Assembly: GCF_009832905.1 (NCBI RefSeq)
Contig: NZ_CP047135.1
Span: 2,210,001-2,274,000 of the forward strand
Source: Stenotrophomonas sp. 364
GTDB lineage: Bacteria; Pseudomonadota; Gammaproteobacteria; Xanthomonadales; Xanthomonadaceae
Reading direction: 5' to 3'
Length of the DNA stretch: 64,000 nucleotides
Below are positions 53,823-62,813 of this stretch, one piece after another. The notes under the pieces were generated by a model that did not search any database, was not told where the DNA came from, and was given only the letters and a program-made list of their open reading frames with translations. Every line of letters starts with the position of its first letter. The stretch's first letter is position 1. The position numbers were made by a program, and so were the translations under genes.

Positions 53823-54235
53823 CGCACCACCTTGGCCATGCCCACCGATCGCGGCGCGGTCAACGCAAAGCCGAACTGCGCATACAGGCGGTGCGCGTCG
53901 CCATCGGCGATCAGGCTCACGTAGGCCCCCACCGCATTGGCCTGCAGCCACGCATCCAGTTCGCCCATGACCGCCTTGCCCAGGCCCTGGCCCTGCCGTT
54001 CGGGCACCACCGCAATGTCCACCACCTGCAGGAAGCAGCCGCGGCCGCCCACCAGCCGGCCCATCGCCAGCAGCTGTTCGCCCTCACGGATACTGACCCC
54101 GAACACCGTATGAGGCAGGCCCAGCGTGGCCGCCTCCAGTGTCTTGGGGCTCAGCCCGGCGCGCACCCGCAGTTCGCGGTATTCGGCCACGCTGGGCGGA
54201 TGGGGAATGCACGTCAGACCCGCCGGCAGAATCAT
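53819..54235 (-). CDS. GNAT-family N-acetyltransferase
   Basis: 138 aa acetyltransferase fold. The acetyl-CoA motif is VVDIAVVPERQGQGLGKAVM (Q/RxxGxG/A type), with YVSLIADGDAHRLYAQFGFA following. Acceptor unknown. The start MILPAG was preferred to ATGs 13 and 22 codons upstream because the domain begins there. The stop lies in a SMAG element. Confidence 0.88.
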   Translation of the reverse strand: MILPAGLTCIPHPPSVAEYRELRVRAGLSPKTLEAATLGLPHTVFGVSIREGEQLLAMGRLVGGRGCFLQVVDIAVVPERQGQGLGKAVMGELDAWLQANAVGAYVSLIADGDAHRLYAQFGFALTAPRSVGMAKVVR

Positions 54236-54345
54236 GGACCACCTCGTACACGTGAACAGGTGGCCAGCATGCCGCATCGTTTTCTCATGCGGTGATACCA
54301 ACCGGCCTATGCTGTTCCCCTGCCCCTTTTGTCCGCCCCTGCCCC

Positions 54346-55302
54346 ATGTGTTACTCCGCCCAGATCCGCGCCGATTACACCAAGCTGGTGCGCGAGTACG
54401 GCGCCATGATGTCGCTGGACGAGTTCGCCCGGTTGTACGCCCATGATGCCGGCAAGCAGCGCCCGAAAACGCCCAAGGCGATGGATGACGGCTTTGCCGG
54501 CGCGCGCACCGCGCAGGGCCAGGACATCGTCGCGAAGATCCAGCAGTGGCATGCCGAGGAAATGCAGGCGCTGGACGCGGAGATCCGCGTGCAGGGCGAA
54601 CGCCGCGATGCCGCCCACGCCAGCCTGGCCAGGCGCCCTACGCAGAAGGCACGCAACGATGCGCGCATCGCCAGCAACCGCGTCGAACGCGCGCAGGCAC
54701 GGCTGGACGACCTGCGTCGCACCGGGCTGCTGCCGCGCGACAGCCGCATCTTTCCGGGCGTCTATGCACCGGTGATCGTGTCCGAGCGCGGCCAGCGCGT
54801 GATCAAGCCGATGCGTTATCAATGCCGCCTCCCGGACACGCCGGCCCGCAATGACACGCTGTACCCCGGCACCTACAACGCGCGCCGCGACAGCCTGGGC
54901 GGGTACTGGAAGCCCGCGTTCGGACATTGCCATGGCGTGGTGGTGGTCCAGTCGTTCTACGAACACGTGCCCCGGCATGCGCTTGAGCAACGCGCCCTGT
55001 CCCCCGGCGAGAAGGCCAGCAACGTAGTGCTGGAGTTCCGCCCACAGCCGCCACGCGACCTGCTCATCGCCTGCCTGTGGTCGGAATGGGAAGGACCGGA
55101 GGGCCGGTTGCTGTCGTTTGCGGCCATCACCGACGAACCGCCGCGCGATGTCGCCGCGGCCGGCCATGACCGCTGCATCATTCCGATCCGGCCGGACAAC
55201 CTGGATGCCTGGCTGAATCCGGACCCGAACGATCTGGAGGCGCTGTATCGCATCCTGGACGACCGCGAGCCGGTCAGTTTCGCCCACACCGAAGCGGCGT
55301 GA
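54346..55302 (+). CDS. SRAP/HMCES-type abasic-site protein with helical insert
   Basis: 318 aa. The catalytic Cys2 (MCYSAQ) follows Met1 directly. The partner residues Asn178 in YNARRD, Glu206 in QSFYEHV and His274 in HDRCIIPI are in the order known from YedK/HMCES, which cross-link to abasic sites in ssDNA. Between residues 55 and 130 lies a basic, helical, coiled-coil-like insert (for example KARNDARIASNRVERAQARL) not present in YedK (about 220 aa). A related but distinct SRAP branch. Confidence 0.88.
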   Translation: MCYSAQIRADYTKLVREYGAMMSLDEFARLYAHDAGKQRPKTPKAMDDGFAGARTAQGQDIVAKIQQWHAEEMQALDAEIRVQGERRDAAHASLARRPTQKARNDARIASNRVERAQARLDDLRRTGLLPRDSRIFPGVYAPVIVSERGQRVIKPMRYQCRLPDTPARNDTLYPGTYNARRDSLGGYWKPAFGHCHGVVVVQSFYEHVPRHALEQRALSPGEKASNVVLEFRPQPPRDLLIACLWSEWEGPEGRLLSFAAITDEPPRDVAAAGHDRCIIPIRPDNLDAWLNPDPNDLEALYRILDDREPVSFAHTEAA

Positions 55303-55311
55303 GCGCAGGGG

Positions 55312-55692
55312 TCAGCTGGCGACCGATGCGATCTGCAGCGCGCGTTCCAATGCCGCGTTCAGTTCCGCGGTGAGGTACGGCTTGGTCAGCATCACGCCGG
55401 TGCGGAAGACCGCCGGCAGGTGGTCCGGCGCCATGCCGGTGGCCAGCACGAATGGAATGCCACGGGCGCTCAAGGCGGCCGCGACCGGTTCACTGGTTTC
55501 GTTATTGGCCAGCCGGTAATCCAGCAGGGCCACCTGGGGCTCGGAGTCACCGAGCAGGCGCAGCGAGTCGGCAACCGACGCAGCGGGGCCGACGACGACC
55601 GCGCCGGACTGGCCCAGCTGCATCTGCAGCAGGGCCGCGCTCATTTCGTCGTTCTCGACCACCAGTACCCGAAGATCCTGCAATGCACTCAT
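55312..55692 (-). CDS. Stand-alone response regulator receiver
   Basis: 126 aa with only a receiver domain: acidic pair Glu13/Asp15, phospho-Asp58 in ALLDYRLAN, and Lys104 in LTKPYLTAEL. No output domain. Cognate kinase unknown; it may be a phosphate sink or a diffusible messenger, for example for a hybrid kinase. It is 19 nt (convergent) from the SRAP gene. Confidence 0.9.
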   Translation of the reverse strand: MSALQDLRVLVVENDEMSAALLQMQLGQSGAVVVGPAASVADSLRLLGDSEPQVALLDYRLANNETSEPVAAALSARGIPFVLATGMAPDHLPAVFRTGVMLTKPYLTAELNAALERALQIASVAS

Positions 55693-55816
55693 CCCGGCTC
55701 TCTGTATGGTTCAGCCCGGTGAGTATAACGTCCTGCCCGGATGAAGGCCGAACATCACATGAAGCATTCAGGGCTGCACAGATCTCCACAAGTTGTATAC
55801 ACTACGCGGCCAGCCA

Positions 55817-55903
55817 GCCGAAGTGGCGGAATCGGTAGACGCAGCGGACTCAAAATCCGCCGCCCTTAAAAGCGTGTGGGTTCGAGTCCCACCTTCGGCA
55901 CCA
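55817..55903 (+). tRNA. tRNA-Leu(CAA)
   Basis: 87 nt with a long variable arm and encoded CCA. Acceptor GCCGAAG / CTTCGGC, anticodon loop CTCAAAA (anticodon CAA). A TATACA -10-like hexamer lies about 15 bp upstream. No integrase gene or repeat of the 3' end nearby. Confidence 0.97.
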
Positions 55904-55977
55904 ATGGTTTGCGGGGTTTCTGGAAGGTCAGAGCCGCTCCGCAAAAAACGATACGCTCCGCACTCCCGGAGATGAGA

Positions 55978-55998
55978 CCCCGCTTCGGCGGGGTTTTT
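55978..55998 (+). terminator. Terminator after tRNA-Leu
   Basis: CCCCGC-TTCG-GCGGGG, a stable UUCG tetraloop hairpin, followed by TTTTT. Confidence 0.92.
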
Positions 55999-56200
55999 CG
56001 TTTCAGGGCTGGGGCGGCTTCAAGGCGTCGCGCAGCCGATGCAACTGCTGCGCCTCGCGCCGCAGCCGCTCCTGGTGCCGCTCGACCCACATCTCCGCCC
56101 CTCTCCCAGACCGCTCGCGCCTGCGCACGCCGATGCCATGCGCGTCGGTCAACGCGTGCTGTGAGGCATCGCCGGTGTGACCGCGGCGCCGGGCCGAGTT

Positions 56201-56214
56201 TCGAATTAGTTCGA
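56201..56214. promoter_or_regulatory. NNGAA-N4-TTCNN palindrome upstream of LuxR-type regulator
   Basis: TCGAA-TTAG-TTCGA, perfect 5-bp arms, 62 bp before the ATG. Its form matches the palindrome between the hybrid kinase and the autotransporter. Confidence 0.5.
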
Positions 56215-56276
56215 CGGGCGCGCTGCAAGCAAGCACCTACAGTAGATCGGCCGGCAGAGCTGCCCGAGGAGCGAAA

Positions 56277-56906
56277 ATGAGGTCGAATGCGCGCATTGTC
56301 GTCATGGACCGCCACGACCTGGTGCGGGTGGGCCTGCGTCGCTACCTTGCGCCGCTGGCCGGCGTGAGCGTGGTGGCCGATTTCGATGCGCCTGCCCCGC
56401 TGCTGCCCTACCTTCGCGCACATGCGGTGGACGTGCTGGTGCTCGATTGCTTCCAGCGCGAACACGACGGGCAGGCCGAACGCCTGTTGGCACAGCTCCA
56501 GCGCCTGACCGCAGCCAGGGTGGTGGTGTTCACCGCCGAATGCAGCGCCAGCGCCCATGCCATGTGCAAACGGGCCAGCGCCTACGCCTTTATCGACAAG
56601 CGCACGGCGCTGGATGAGGTCGTTGACACGCTGCGCAACGCCGCCCTGTCACGACCGGGTCCACCACGCGATGACGATGCAGCCTTCCTGCAGGCCGGGC
56701 TGCGCCGGCTGAGCGTGCAGGAGTTCCGCGTGCTCGGCCTGGTGGCCAGGGGCATGGGAACGGCGCAGATTTCTGACCGCCTGGCGCGCTCGCGCAGCAC
56801 CATCAGCACCCACAAGTGGAATGCGCTGGGCAAACTCCAGGTAGGCAGCGAACTGGAGTTCCTGCGGTTGCTGCCGCCGGATTTCCAGTGGCCGGAAACG
56901 CCCTGA
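56277..56906 (+). CDS. LuxR-type response regulator, first
   Basis: 209 aa. Receiver with Asp11/Asp14 and phospho-Asp57 in VLVLDCFQRE, Lys in YAFIDKRTAL, then a LuxR HTH (about 140-200; LSVQEFRVLGLVARGMGTAQ, SRSTISTHKWNALGKL). The HTH resembles RcsB/BvgA. GAGGAG lies 5 nt before the ATG. It is convergent with the second regulator; cognate kinase possibly the hybrid kinase downstream of that gene. Confidence 0.9.
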   Translation: MRSNARIVVMDRHDLVRVGLRRYLAPLAGVSVVADFDAPAPLLPYLRAHAVDVLVLDCFQREHDGQAERLLAQLQRLTAARVVVFTAECSASAHAMCKRASAYAFIDKRTALDEVVDTLRNAALSRPGPPRDDDAAFLQAGLRRLSVQEFRVLGLVARGMGTAQISDRLARSRSTISTHKWNALGKLQVGSELEFLRLLPPDFQWPETP

Positions 56907-56930
56907 CGAGGCCGCCGGCTCGCCGCATGC

Positions 56931-57599
56931 CTAACCCTTCTCGATCAGGCTGCGGACCTTGAACAGCTCGGCGTCGGTGCGGATGCCCAGCTTCTGGAAC
57001 CCGGACTTCTTCTGCGTGCTGATGGTGCTCATCGCACGCGAGAACTTGGCCGATATCTCGCTCGTGGACATGCCCTCCAGCGTGCACCGCAGCACCTCGT
57101 ACTCGCGCGGGGTCAGCGTCTCCTGGACCTGGCCGGGGACACTGCCGCGCGCCGGGGCACGGTCGCTCAGCTCGGCCAACTGCTGGCGCATGTCCGCCGG
57201 GAGGTAGGTCTTGCCGCGGGCGACCTGGCGGATCGCATCGATCAGTTCGTCCGCTCCCTGGCTCTTGGACAGGAAACCGCTCACCCCGGCCTGCAGGGCA
57301 AGGGAGACCGTGGCGGGATTGAAATGCGAGGACAGGACCAGCACGGCCGTGCGCGGATACCGCAGCCGAAGGGCCCGCAACAGGTTGATGCCATCCACAT
57401 CGTGGGGGCCCAGCGAGAAATCGACGATGGCCAGATGCACCGTTTGAGTGGTCGTGGCCAGTGCGTGGATCAGCTCACGCGCGGTGCTGTAGCTGCCGGC
57501 GATCTGAAACGCGGGCACACCTTGCAGGCGCCTTTGAATGCCCTCCAGCACGATCGGATGATCGTCCAGTAGCAGGATGCGGATAATGTCGTCGGGCAT
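56931..57599 (-). CDS. LuxR-type response regulator, RcsB/EvgA-like
   Basis: 222 aa. Receiver Asp12/Asp13, phospho-Asp60 in AIVDFSLGPHD, Lys112 in GFLSKSQGA. HTH TPREYEVLRCTLEGMSTSEI with SRAMSTISTQKKSGFQKLGI, where TISTQKKS is close to RcsB (TISSQKKS). It lies 142 nt downstream of the hybrid kinase on the same strand, so it is the natural response partner. A 12-bp palindrome TGATGTACATCA precedes it. Confidence 0.92.
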   Translation of the reverse strand: MPDDIIRILLLDDHPIVLEGIQRRLQGVPAFQIAGSYSTARELIHALATTTQTVHLAIVDFSLGPHDVDGINLLRALRLRYPRTAVLVLSSHFNPATVSLALQAGVSGFLSKSQGADELIDAIRQVARGKTYLPADMRQQLAELSDRAPARGSVPGQVQETLTPREYEVLRCTLEGMSTSEISAKFSRAMSTISTQKKSGFQKLGIRTDAELFKVRSLIEKG

Positions 57600-57650
57600 G
57601 ACGGCGCGCCTTGGGCAGGAGGGCTGATGCGGGGAACCTACACCAATTTG

Positions 57651-57662
57651 TGATGTACATCA
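57651..57662. promoter_or_regulatory. Palindrome upstream of RcsB-like regulator
   Basis: TGATGTACATCA is a perfect 12-bp palindrome 52 bp before the ATG. The bound protein is unknown. Confidence 0.45.
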
Positions 57663-57741
57663 TGCAATGCGGAAGACAGCCCTCACCTGACGCGGGGTCA
57701 CAGGGGGCACGGGCACAAGAATCTTGCCAGATGCGACATCC

Positions 57742-60132
57742 CTACCGCTTGACCAGGCGTTCACCGACCGCACCCAGGGTCTGCGCCAGCGCCTGCACCT
57801 GTTCCGCGTCCGGCCGTGCACCGGCCTTCCAGCACGACTCGATGCCCAAGGCCTGGGCGGCAAGCGCATCGCAGCCGAGCATCAGTGCCGCACCGCCGAG
57901 CCGATGGGCGTGGTGCTGGCCGGCCGCTGCGTCGTCGGCGTGCAGGGCGCGCTCGATGCCCGCCAGGTCTTCGCGCAGCAGTGCCACGTGATCGATAACA
58001 GCATCGGCTGCCGGCGCCGAATGCACACCGACCGGCGCATTGGGCGTGACCGGCCACAGCGCCAGGGTGCTGTTGAGTTCCTCCAGGCGCAGCGGTTTGC
58101 GCAGCACCCCGTCCATGCCGCTGGCCAGGCACGCCTGTAGATGCTCGGCACCGGTCGAGGCGGAAATGGCAATGATCGGCAGGTGGCTGCCGTGGGACGG
58201 CCGGGCGCGGATCCGGCGGGTGGTCTCGTAGCCGTCCATGCCCGGCATGTGGCAATCCATCAGGACCATGTCGAAGTCGGCGCTGTCCAGCGCCCGCAAC
58301 GCGGCCTCGCCACTGTCCACCAAGGTCGGACGCACGCCCAGTTCCAGCAACTGCTCGCGCACCAGGGCGCGGTTGCCGGGGTGGTCCTCCACCACCAGCA
58401 CACGCGCGCTGGCCGGCGCGACATCCGTACCTGGCCCGGATGCCGCACCGCCCCCGTCGCCGCCGTCCTGCAACTCCGGTGATCTGGCCATCAGCCCCAC
58501 TGGCACCGTGAAGGCGACCGTGGTGCCGGTGCCGGGAATGCTCTGCAGGGTGATCGTGCCCCCCATCAGCTCCACCAGCTCCCGGCAGATGGTCAGGCCC
58601 AGTCCGGTGCCGCCAAACTCGCGCGTGGTGGATTCATCGGCCTGCGAATAGGCATTGAACAGCCGCGCCTGCTGTTCCGGTGCGATCCCCACGCCCGTGT
58701 CGCTGACCTGCACGTGGAGCACGGCACCGTCTTTGCCGCGATCCAGGCGCGCATCGACATTGATGCAGCCGCGGCGGGTGAACTTGACAGCGTTGCCAAG
58801 CAGGTTGTTGAGCACCTGCCGCACCCGAGTCGGGTCCAGCACCACCAGTTGGTCGGTGTCCAGCGCCATCGCGAGTTTGATCGACAAGCCCTTGCTTTCC
58901 GCCCCGGGGCGCGCCAGGGCCACGGCCAGCGCCAGCAGCCGGGGCAGATCGGTCGGCAATCGCTCCAGGGTGAGCTTGCCGGCATCGAGTTTGGACAGGT
59001 CCAGCACGTTGTCGAGCAGATCGACCAGGGCCTCGGCGGCGAACGCAGCGCCCTCGGTGAACCCGCGCTGCCGGGCATCCAGCTGCGTCCGCGCGAGCAT
59101 CTCGATCGAGCCCACCATCGCATTGATCGGGGTGCGGATTTCATGGCTCATCGTGGCCAGGAAGCGAGCCGTCGCGCGCTCGCTGCGCACCGCGCGGCGG
59201 CGTGCCATGCGCGCGTGCCAGGCAAAAATGGACAGCAGGATCATGCCGAGGGTGGCCAGCAGCAGCTCGGTCCGGCGGTAATGGAGGATGGACCAGATCG
59301 AGGGCGCGCCGTAGTCGGCCTGCGACAGGTGGCGCTCGTACAGCACATCGCTTTCATGGGCGCTGATCGAATCGAGCGCCTTTTCCAGGATCGAATGCAG
59401 GAGCGGCTCGCTGGCGCGCACCCCCATCTGGGCCCGGTAGGGCGGCAGGTTGAGCATGCTGGCCACGCCCAGGCTGCGGCTGTATTTGCGCTGTAGCAGC
59501 GGCAACAGCGTGGACTCGGTCCCCACCGAGGCGTCGGCACGGCCGCCCAGCACCGCCTGCAGGCTCTCCTCCGGGCTGCCCACCTCGATCGGGATGACCC
59601 CCGGACGCAGATCGGTCAGGGTCTTCTGCACGTCCGGGCCACCACGGATGGCAATGCGCTTGCCACGCAGTGATTCTGCGCCGAACGTGGAATTGGCCTC
59701 GCCCTTGGTGACGAAAATCAGCGGACTGGCAAAGTACGCCTGGGTGTAGTGCAGCTGGTGGTTCACCTCGCTGCGCACGGTGGTGGGGCTGGCGTTGGGA
59801 AAGAAATCGACCTTGCCGGCAGCGAAGAGATCCTGCGACTGCTGCCAGGTCTCGGTGGGGATCAACTGGAAGCGCAGCCCGGTACGCTTGGAAACAGCAT
59901 CCAGATAGGCCGCGATCAGGCCGCGATATTCACCATCGACAATATCCTCCAACGGGCTGATATCCGGCGCGCCGGCGTAATAGACCACCGGATGCCGTGC
60001 CATCCAGGCCCGCTCTTCGGCGCTGAACTGCGGCACCCCCGCGCGCGCGGGAACCGCTGACGAAAGCGCGCCCAGCACTGCCAGAACGGTGGCCAGGCGC
60101 ACTCGCCGGGCGTTCTGCGTGGATGGCTGCAT
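57742..60132 (-). CDS. BvgS/EvgS-like hybrid sensor kinase
   Basis: 796 aa: signal peptide (about 1-31), one Venus-flytrap SBP-type sensor (about 40-275; KVDFFPNASPTTVRSEVNHQ), one transmembrane helix (288-306), His-kinase A with His330 in ATMSHEIRTPINAMVG, HATPase (LLGNAVKFTRRG, DTGVGIAPEQ, FGGTGLGLTI), receiver (Asp626 in VLMDCHMPGMDG, Lys679 in LRKPLR) and a C-terminal Hpt (His743 in HAHRLGGAALML). All four phosphorelay residues are intact. It lacks the second flytrap and the PAS domain of BvgS. It is divergent from the autotransporter gene. Confidence 0.94.
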   Translation of the reverse strand: MQPSTQNARRVRLATVLAVLGALSSAVPARAGVPQFSAEERAWMARHPVVYYAGAPDISPLEDIVDGEYRGLIAAYLDAVSKRTGLRFQLIPTETWQQSQDLFAAGKVDFFPNASPTTVRSEVNHQLHYTQAYFASPLIFVTKGEANSTFGAESLRGKRIAIRGGPDVQKTLTDLRPGVIPIEVGSPEESLQAVLGGRADASVGTESTLLPLLQRKYSRSLGVASMLNLPPYRAQMGVRASEPLLHSILEKALDSISAHESDVLYERHLSQADYGAPSIWSILHYRRTELLLATLGMILLSIFAWHARMARRRAVRSERATARFLATMSHEIRTPINAMVGSIEMLARTQLDARQRGFTEGAAFAAEALVDLLDNVLDLSKLDAGKLTLERLPTDLPRLLALAVALARPGAESKGLSIKLAMALDTDQLVVLDPTRVRQVLNNLLGNAVKFTRRGCINVDARLDRGKDGAVLHVQVSDTGVGIAPEQQARLFNAYSQADESTTREFGGTGLGLTICRELVELMGGTITLQSIPGTGTTVAFTVPVGLMARSPELQDGGDGGGAASGPGTDVAPASARVLVVEDHPGNRALVREQLLELGVRPTLVDSGEAALRALDSADFDMVLMDCHMPGMDGYETTRRIRARPSHGSHLPIIAISASTGAEHLQACLASGMDGVLRKPLRLEELNSTLALWPVTPNAPVGVHSAPAADAVIDHVALLREDLAGIERALHADDAAAGQHHAHRLGGAALMLGCDALAAQALGIESCWKAGARPDAEQVQALAQTLGAVGERLVKR

Positions 60133-60236
60133 GCGTATTACTCCGGCGGGGATCCCAACGTTACTGCCCGGCCCGGCCAGCTGCAATCGATGCGCATTTA
60201 TCCGCTCGCATACCTGCCCCGCGCCCGTGCGCAGTT

Positions 60237-60250
60237 TAGAAGTATTTCTA
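60237..60250. promoter_or_regulatory. RcsB-box-like palindrome between kinase and autotransporter
   Basis: TAGAA-GTAT-TTCTA has perfect 5-bp arms and resembles the RcsB/RcsAB box TAAGAATATTCCTA. It lies 97 bp upstream of the autotransporter ATG and about 105 bp from the kinase start, placed to act on both promoters. The RcsB-like HTH of the regulator nearby fits. Confidence 0.58.
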
Positions 60251-60346
60251 GATCCTTTGCTTCGGGCACCTCCTAGCATTCTCGCCATCGATACCGGCGC
60301 TGCTTTCCACCGCGCCAGCCGACTTTCCCAAACGAGGATGATCAAC

Positions 60347-62671
60347 ATGAATACCCCTCTCAAGGTTGCACTGATCGCCGCCGCGGTGTCGCTGGCAATG
60401 GCCGGCGCAGTCCAGGCCGCCAACGTCGGCCCCGGCCAGACCAAGGTAATCGCCGCCGGCGATGCCACCAACTGGTGGCACGTAAACAATGGCGTGCTGA
60501 TGGTGGGACCCGGTGCGAAGACCCGCAACGTCTCAACCAGCGACGGTGCGACGATCCGGTTTGACCATGCCGACGCCGAGCTGGACGGTTACTTCGGGAT
60601 CAGTATTTCCGACGCGAGCACGCTGGAGATGGTGGGGTCGACGGCCTACAACGGCGTCGAGCGCGCGCTGACCCTCGGTGTTGGCTACAGCCCCATCCAC
60701 GGCTACCGGGGGGGTACCGCCAGCATTATCTCCAGTACGCTCAGCGGCCTGGGCCTGGGCGCAAGCGTCAACAACGGCACGCTGCGCCTTGCCGACACCA
60801 CCCTGGAAGGCCGGGCCGATCCCACCACCACCGACATGTTCTCCGGCAACGGCCTTTGGCTGGTCTCGGGCGGCAAGGTGGATATCACCGAGGGCAGCCA
60901 GGTGGTCGGCGACAATCACGGCATCTGGTCCGAGTTCAACCTGGCCGGCGGCGTGAATCCCACCGGGATGGAGGTGGTGATCGATGCCTCCACCGTGGAA
61001 GGCCGTACTGGCGCAGCGATCTTCGTGCCGGACGATGTCAACCACCAGTCCGACCCGAGCGAGGTCAATTTCACCGTGCGCAACGGCGGGCAGCTCAAGG
61101 CCGGCAATGGCAACCTGCTCCAGGTGGACGCGACCGACGCCACCGTGGGCCTGCGCCTGGAAAACACCGCCCTTGTGGGCAACATCGTGAGCGCGGCAGG
61201 CAGCATCGTGGACGTCGCGCTGGCCGACGGTGCACGCCTGCAGGGCCGCATCCAGGGCGCCACCTCGCTGGCGCTGGCCGATTCGGTGTGGGCGCTCACC
61301 GGTGACAGCACGATAGGCGCACTTGCCAATGGCAGCGGCGGCCACATCGTGCTGGGCGATGGCAGTGCGCTGCACACCCTCACGGTGGCAGGCGATTACC
61401 ACGGCGACGGCGGCGCCATCACCTTCAACACCGTGTTGGCCGGCGACGATGCCGCGTCCGATCGCCTGGTGGTCGGCGGCGACACCAGCGGCCAGACCCA
61501 GGTCGTGGTCAACAACCTTGGCGGCCAGGGCGCCCAGACCGTGCAGGGCATCGCCCTGGTCGACGTGGGCGGCGCGTCCAACGGCACGTTCGACCTGGCC
61601 GGGCGTGCGGTCGGTGGGCAGTACGAGTACTTCCTGCGCAAGGATGCCGGCAATGGCAACTGGTACCTGCGCTCGGAACTGCCGACCCCGCCCAATCCGT
61701 GTGACGCCGATCCGAGCCTGCCCGACTGCACCACGGTCGTGCCCGTGCCGGTGCTCCGTCCCGAAGCAGGTGCCTACCTGGCCAACCTGCAGGCGGGCGG
61801 CAGCATGTTCGGTATTGGCTTCCAGGCGCGCAACGCCGGCCGCAGCACCGGCCGCGCCTGGGCGCGGGTGGACGGTGCACGCACCGGCTTCGATGCGGTG
61901 GAGCGCCAGCTGGATGTGCATGGCAACCGCCAGTCGCTCAACGTGGGCGTGGATCTGCTGAGGGGCCAGAACGGCAGCGCCGCCGGCGTCATGTTCGCCA
62001 CCGGCAATGCCAGCAGCACCGCCACCAACGCACTGACCGGTTACTACGCCCGCGGCAAGGTCCGCGGCAACGCGGCCGGTATCTATGCGACTTGGCGTGC
62101 CGGCAACGCAGAGGATGCCAATGCCGGCTTCCACCTGGACGGTTCGCTGCAGCGTGCCCGGTTCCGCAACAGCGTGGACGGCCTGGCACTTGCCAGCGAA
62201 CGCTACGATAGCGGCGCGTGGCAGGGTGCGATCGAGGCCGGTCAGGCCTTCGGCATCCATCGCTCGGCCACCGCGCGCCTCTACCTGGAACCGTACCTGC
62301 AGGTCGGCCGTACCCGCTGGGACGATGTGCGCCATACCGAGGCCAACGGCACGGTGGTCACCGCCGGCGACGCAGACGGCACCTTCGGTCGGGTCGGGCT
62401 TCGACTGTCGGGCGTGTCCCAGTGGGGCGAGGGCGCGGTCCAGGTGCAGCCCTATGTCAGCGCCAACTGGCTGCACGATGGCACCAACCGCACCGTGCAT
62501 ATGGATGGTCAGGCCATCCAGGCCCGCATTCCGCAGGGTCGCGCGGAATTCAGCGGCGGCGCATCCCTGCGCTTTGGCAACGGCTGGAGCGCGTCGGCCG
62601 GCCTCACCCTGCAGCACGCGGCGGGCTACCACCAGACCAGCGCTCAGCTGGGCATGAGCTACACCTGGTAA
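60347..62671 (+). CDS. Autotransporter (type Va) with pertactin-like passenger
   Basis: 774 aa. Signal peptide MNTPLKVALIAAAVSLAMAG (cleavage near VQAA). The passenger (about 25-480) is a beta-helix type with repeated Asn/Gly/Ser/Thr-rich turns such as NNGTLRLADTTLEGR and SGGKVDITEGSQVVGDNHG. The junction PNPCDADPSLPDCTT has the common paired Cys. A C-terminal beta-barrel (about 500-774) ends in LGMSYTW with a terminal Trp. No protease triad or RGD is evident; an adhesin role is likely. GAGG lies 9 nt before the ATG. Confidence 0.93.
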   Translation: MNTPLKVALIAAAVSLAMAGAVQAANVGPGQTKVIAAGDATNWWHVNNGVLMVGPGAKTRNVSTSDGATIRFDHADAELDGYFGISISDASTLEMVGSTAYNGVERALTLGVGYSPIHGYRGGTASIISSTLSGLGLGASVNNGTLRLADTTLEGRADPTTTDMFSGNGLWLVSGGKVDITEGSQVVGDNHGIWSEFNLAGGVNPTGMEVVIDASTVEGRTGAAIFVPDDVNHQSDPSEVNFTVRNGGQLKAGNGNLLQVDATDATVGLRLENTALVGNIVSAAGSIVDVALADGARLQGRIQGATSLALADSVWALTGDSTIGALANGSGGHIVLGDGSALHTLTVAGDYHGDGGAITFNTVLAGDDAASDRLVVGGDTSGQTQVVVNNLGGQGAQTVQGIALVDVGGASNGTFDLAGRAVGGQYEYFLRKDAGNGNWYLRSELPTPPNPCDADPSLPDCTTVVPVPVLRPEAGAYLANLQAGGSMFGIGFQARNAGRSTGRAWARVDGARTGFDAVERQLDVHGNRQSLNVGVDLLRGQNGSAAGVMFATGNASSTATNALTGYYARGKVRGNAAGIYATWRAGNAEDANAGFHLDGSLQRARFRNSVDGLALASERYDSGAWQGAIEAGQAFGIHRSATARLYLEPYLQVGRTRWDDVRHTEANGTVVTAGDADGTFGRVGLRLSGVSQWGEGAVQVQPYVSANWLHDGTNRTVHMDGQAIQARIPQGRAEFSGGASLRFGNGWSASAGLTLQHAAGYHQTSAQLGMSYTW

Positions 62672-62755
62672 TCCGCGAACCGTCCGCATGCGTTCGACAT
62701 GCGGTCGTCGGCGGGCCTTCGCCGAGGGACAAGGGTGTCCCACGCTGATTGAAGC

Positions 62756-62786
62756 AAAACGGCCGGATCGTCGACCCGGCCGTTTT
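62756..62786. terminator. Bidirectional terminator between autotransporter and MCP genes
   Basis: AAAACGGCCGG / CCGGCCGTTTT hairpin, with A- and T-tracts that serve both convergent genes. Confidence 0.88.
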
Positions 62787-62813
62787 GTGTTCATGAGCCC
62801 GGCGCCGCCCAGC

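Larger units (their letters stand above)
55904..56276. other. Intergenic region after tRNA-Leu
   Basis: 373 bp. It contains the tRNA-Leu terminator, then GC-rich sequence with one open frame on the minus strand (56003-56236, 77 codons, Arg-rich) that lacks a ribosome site or recognisable product and is not called. The right end holds the palindrome before the LuxR-type gene. Confidence 0.7.

Noticed and set aside
55817..55903. tRNA-Leu as an integration site
   Set aside because: No integrase, no repeated 3' end and no change in gene character downstream.
56003..56236. 77-codon minus-strand frame after the tRNA-Leu terminator
   Set aside because: Arg-rich, no ribosome site, no recognisable product; likely chance frame in GC-rich DNA.
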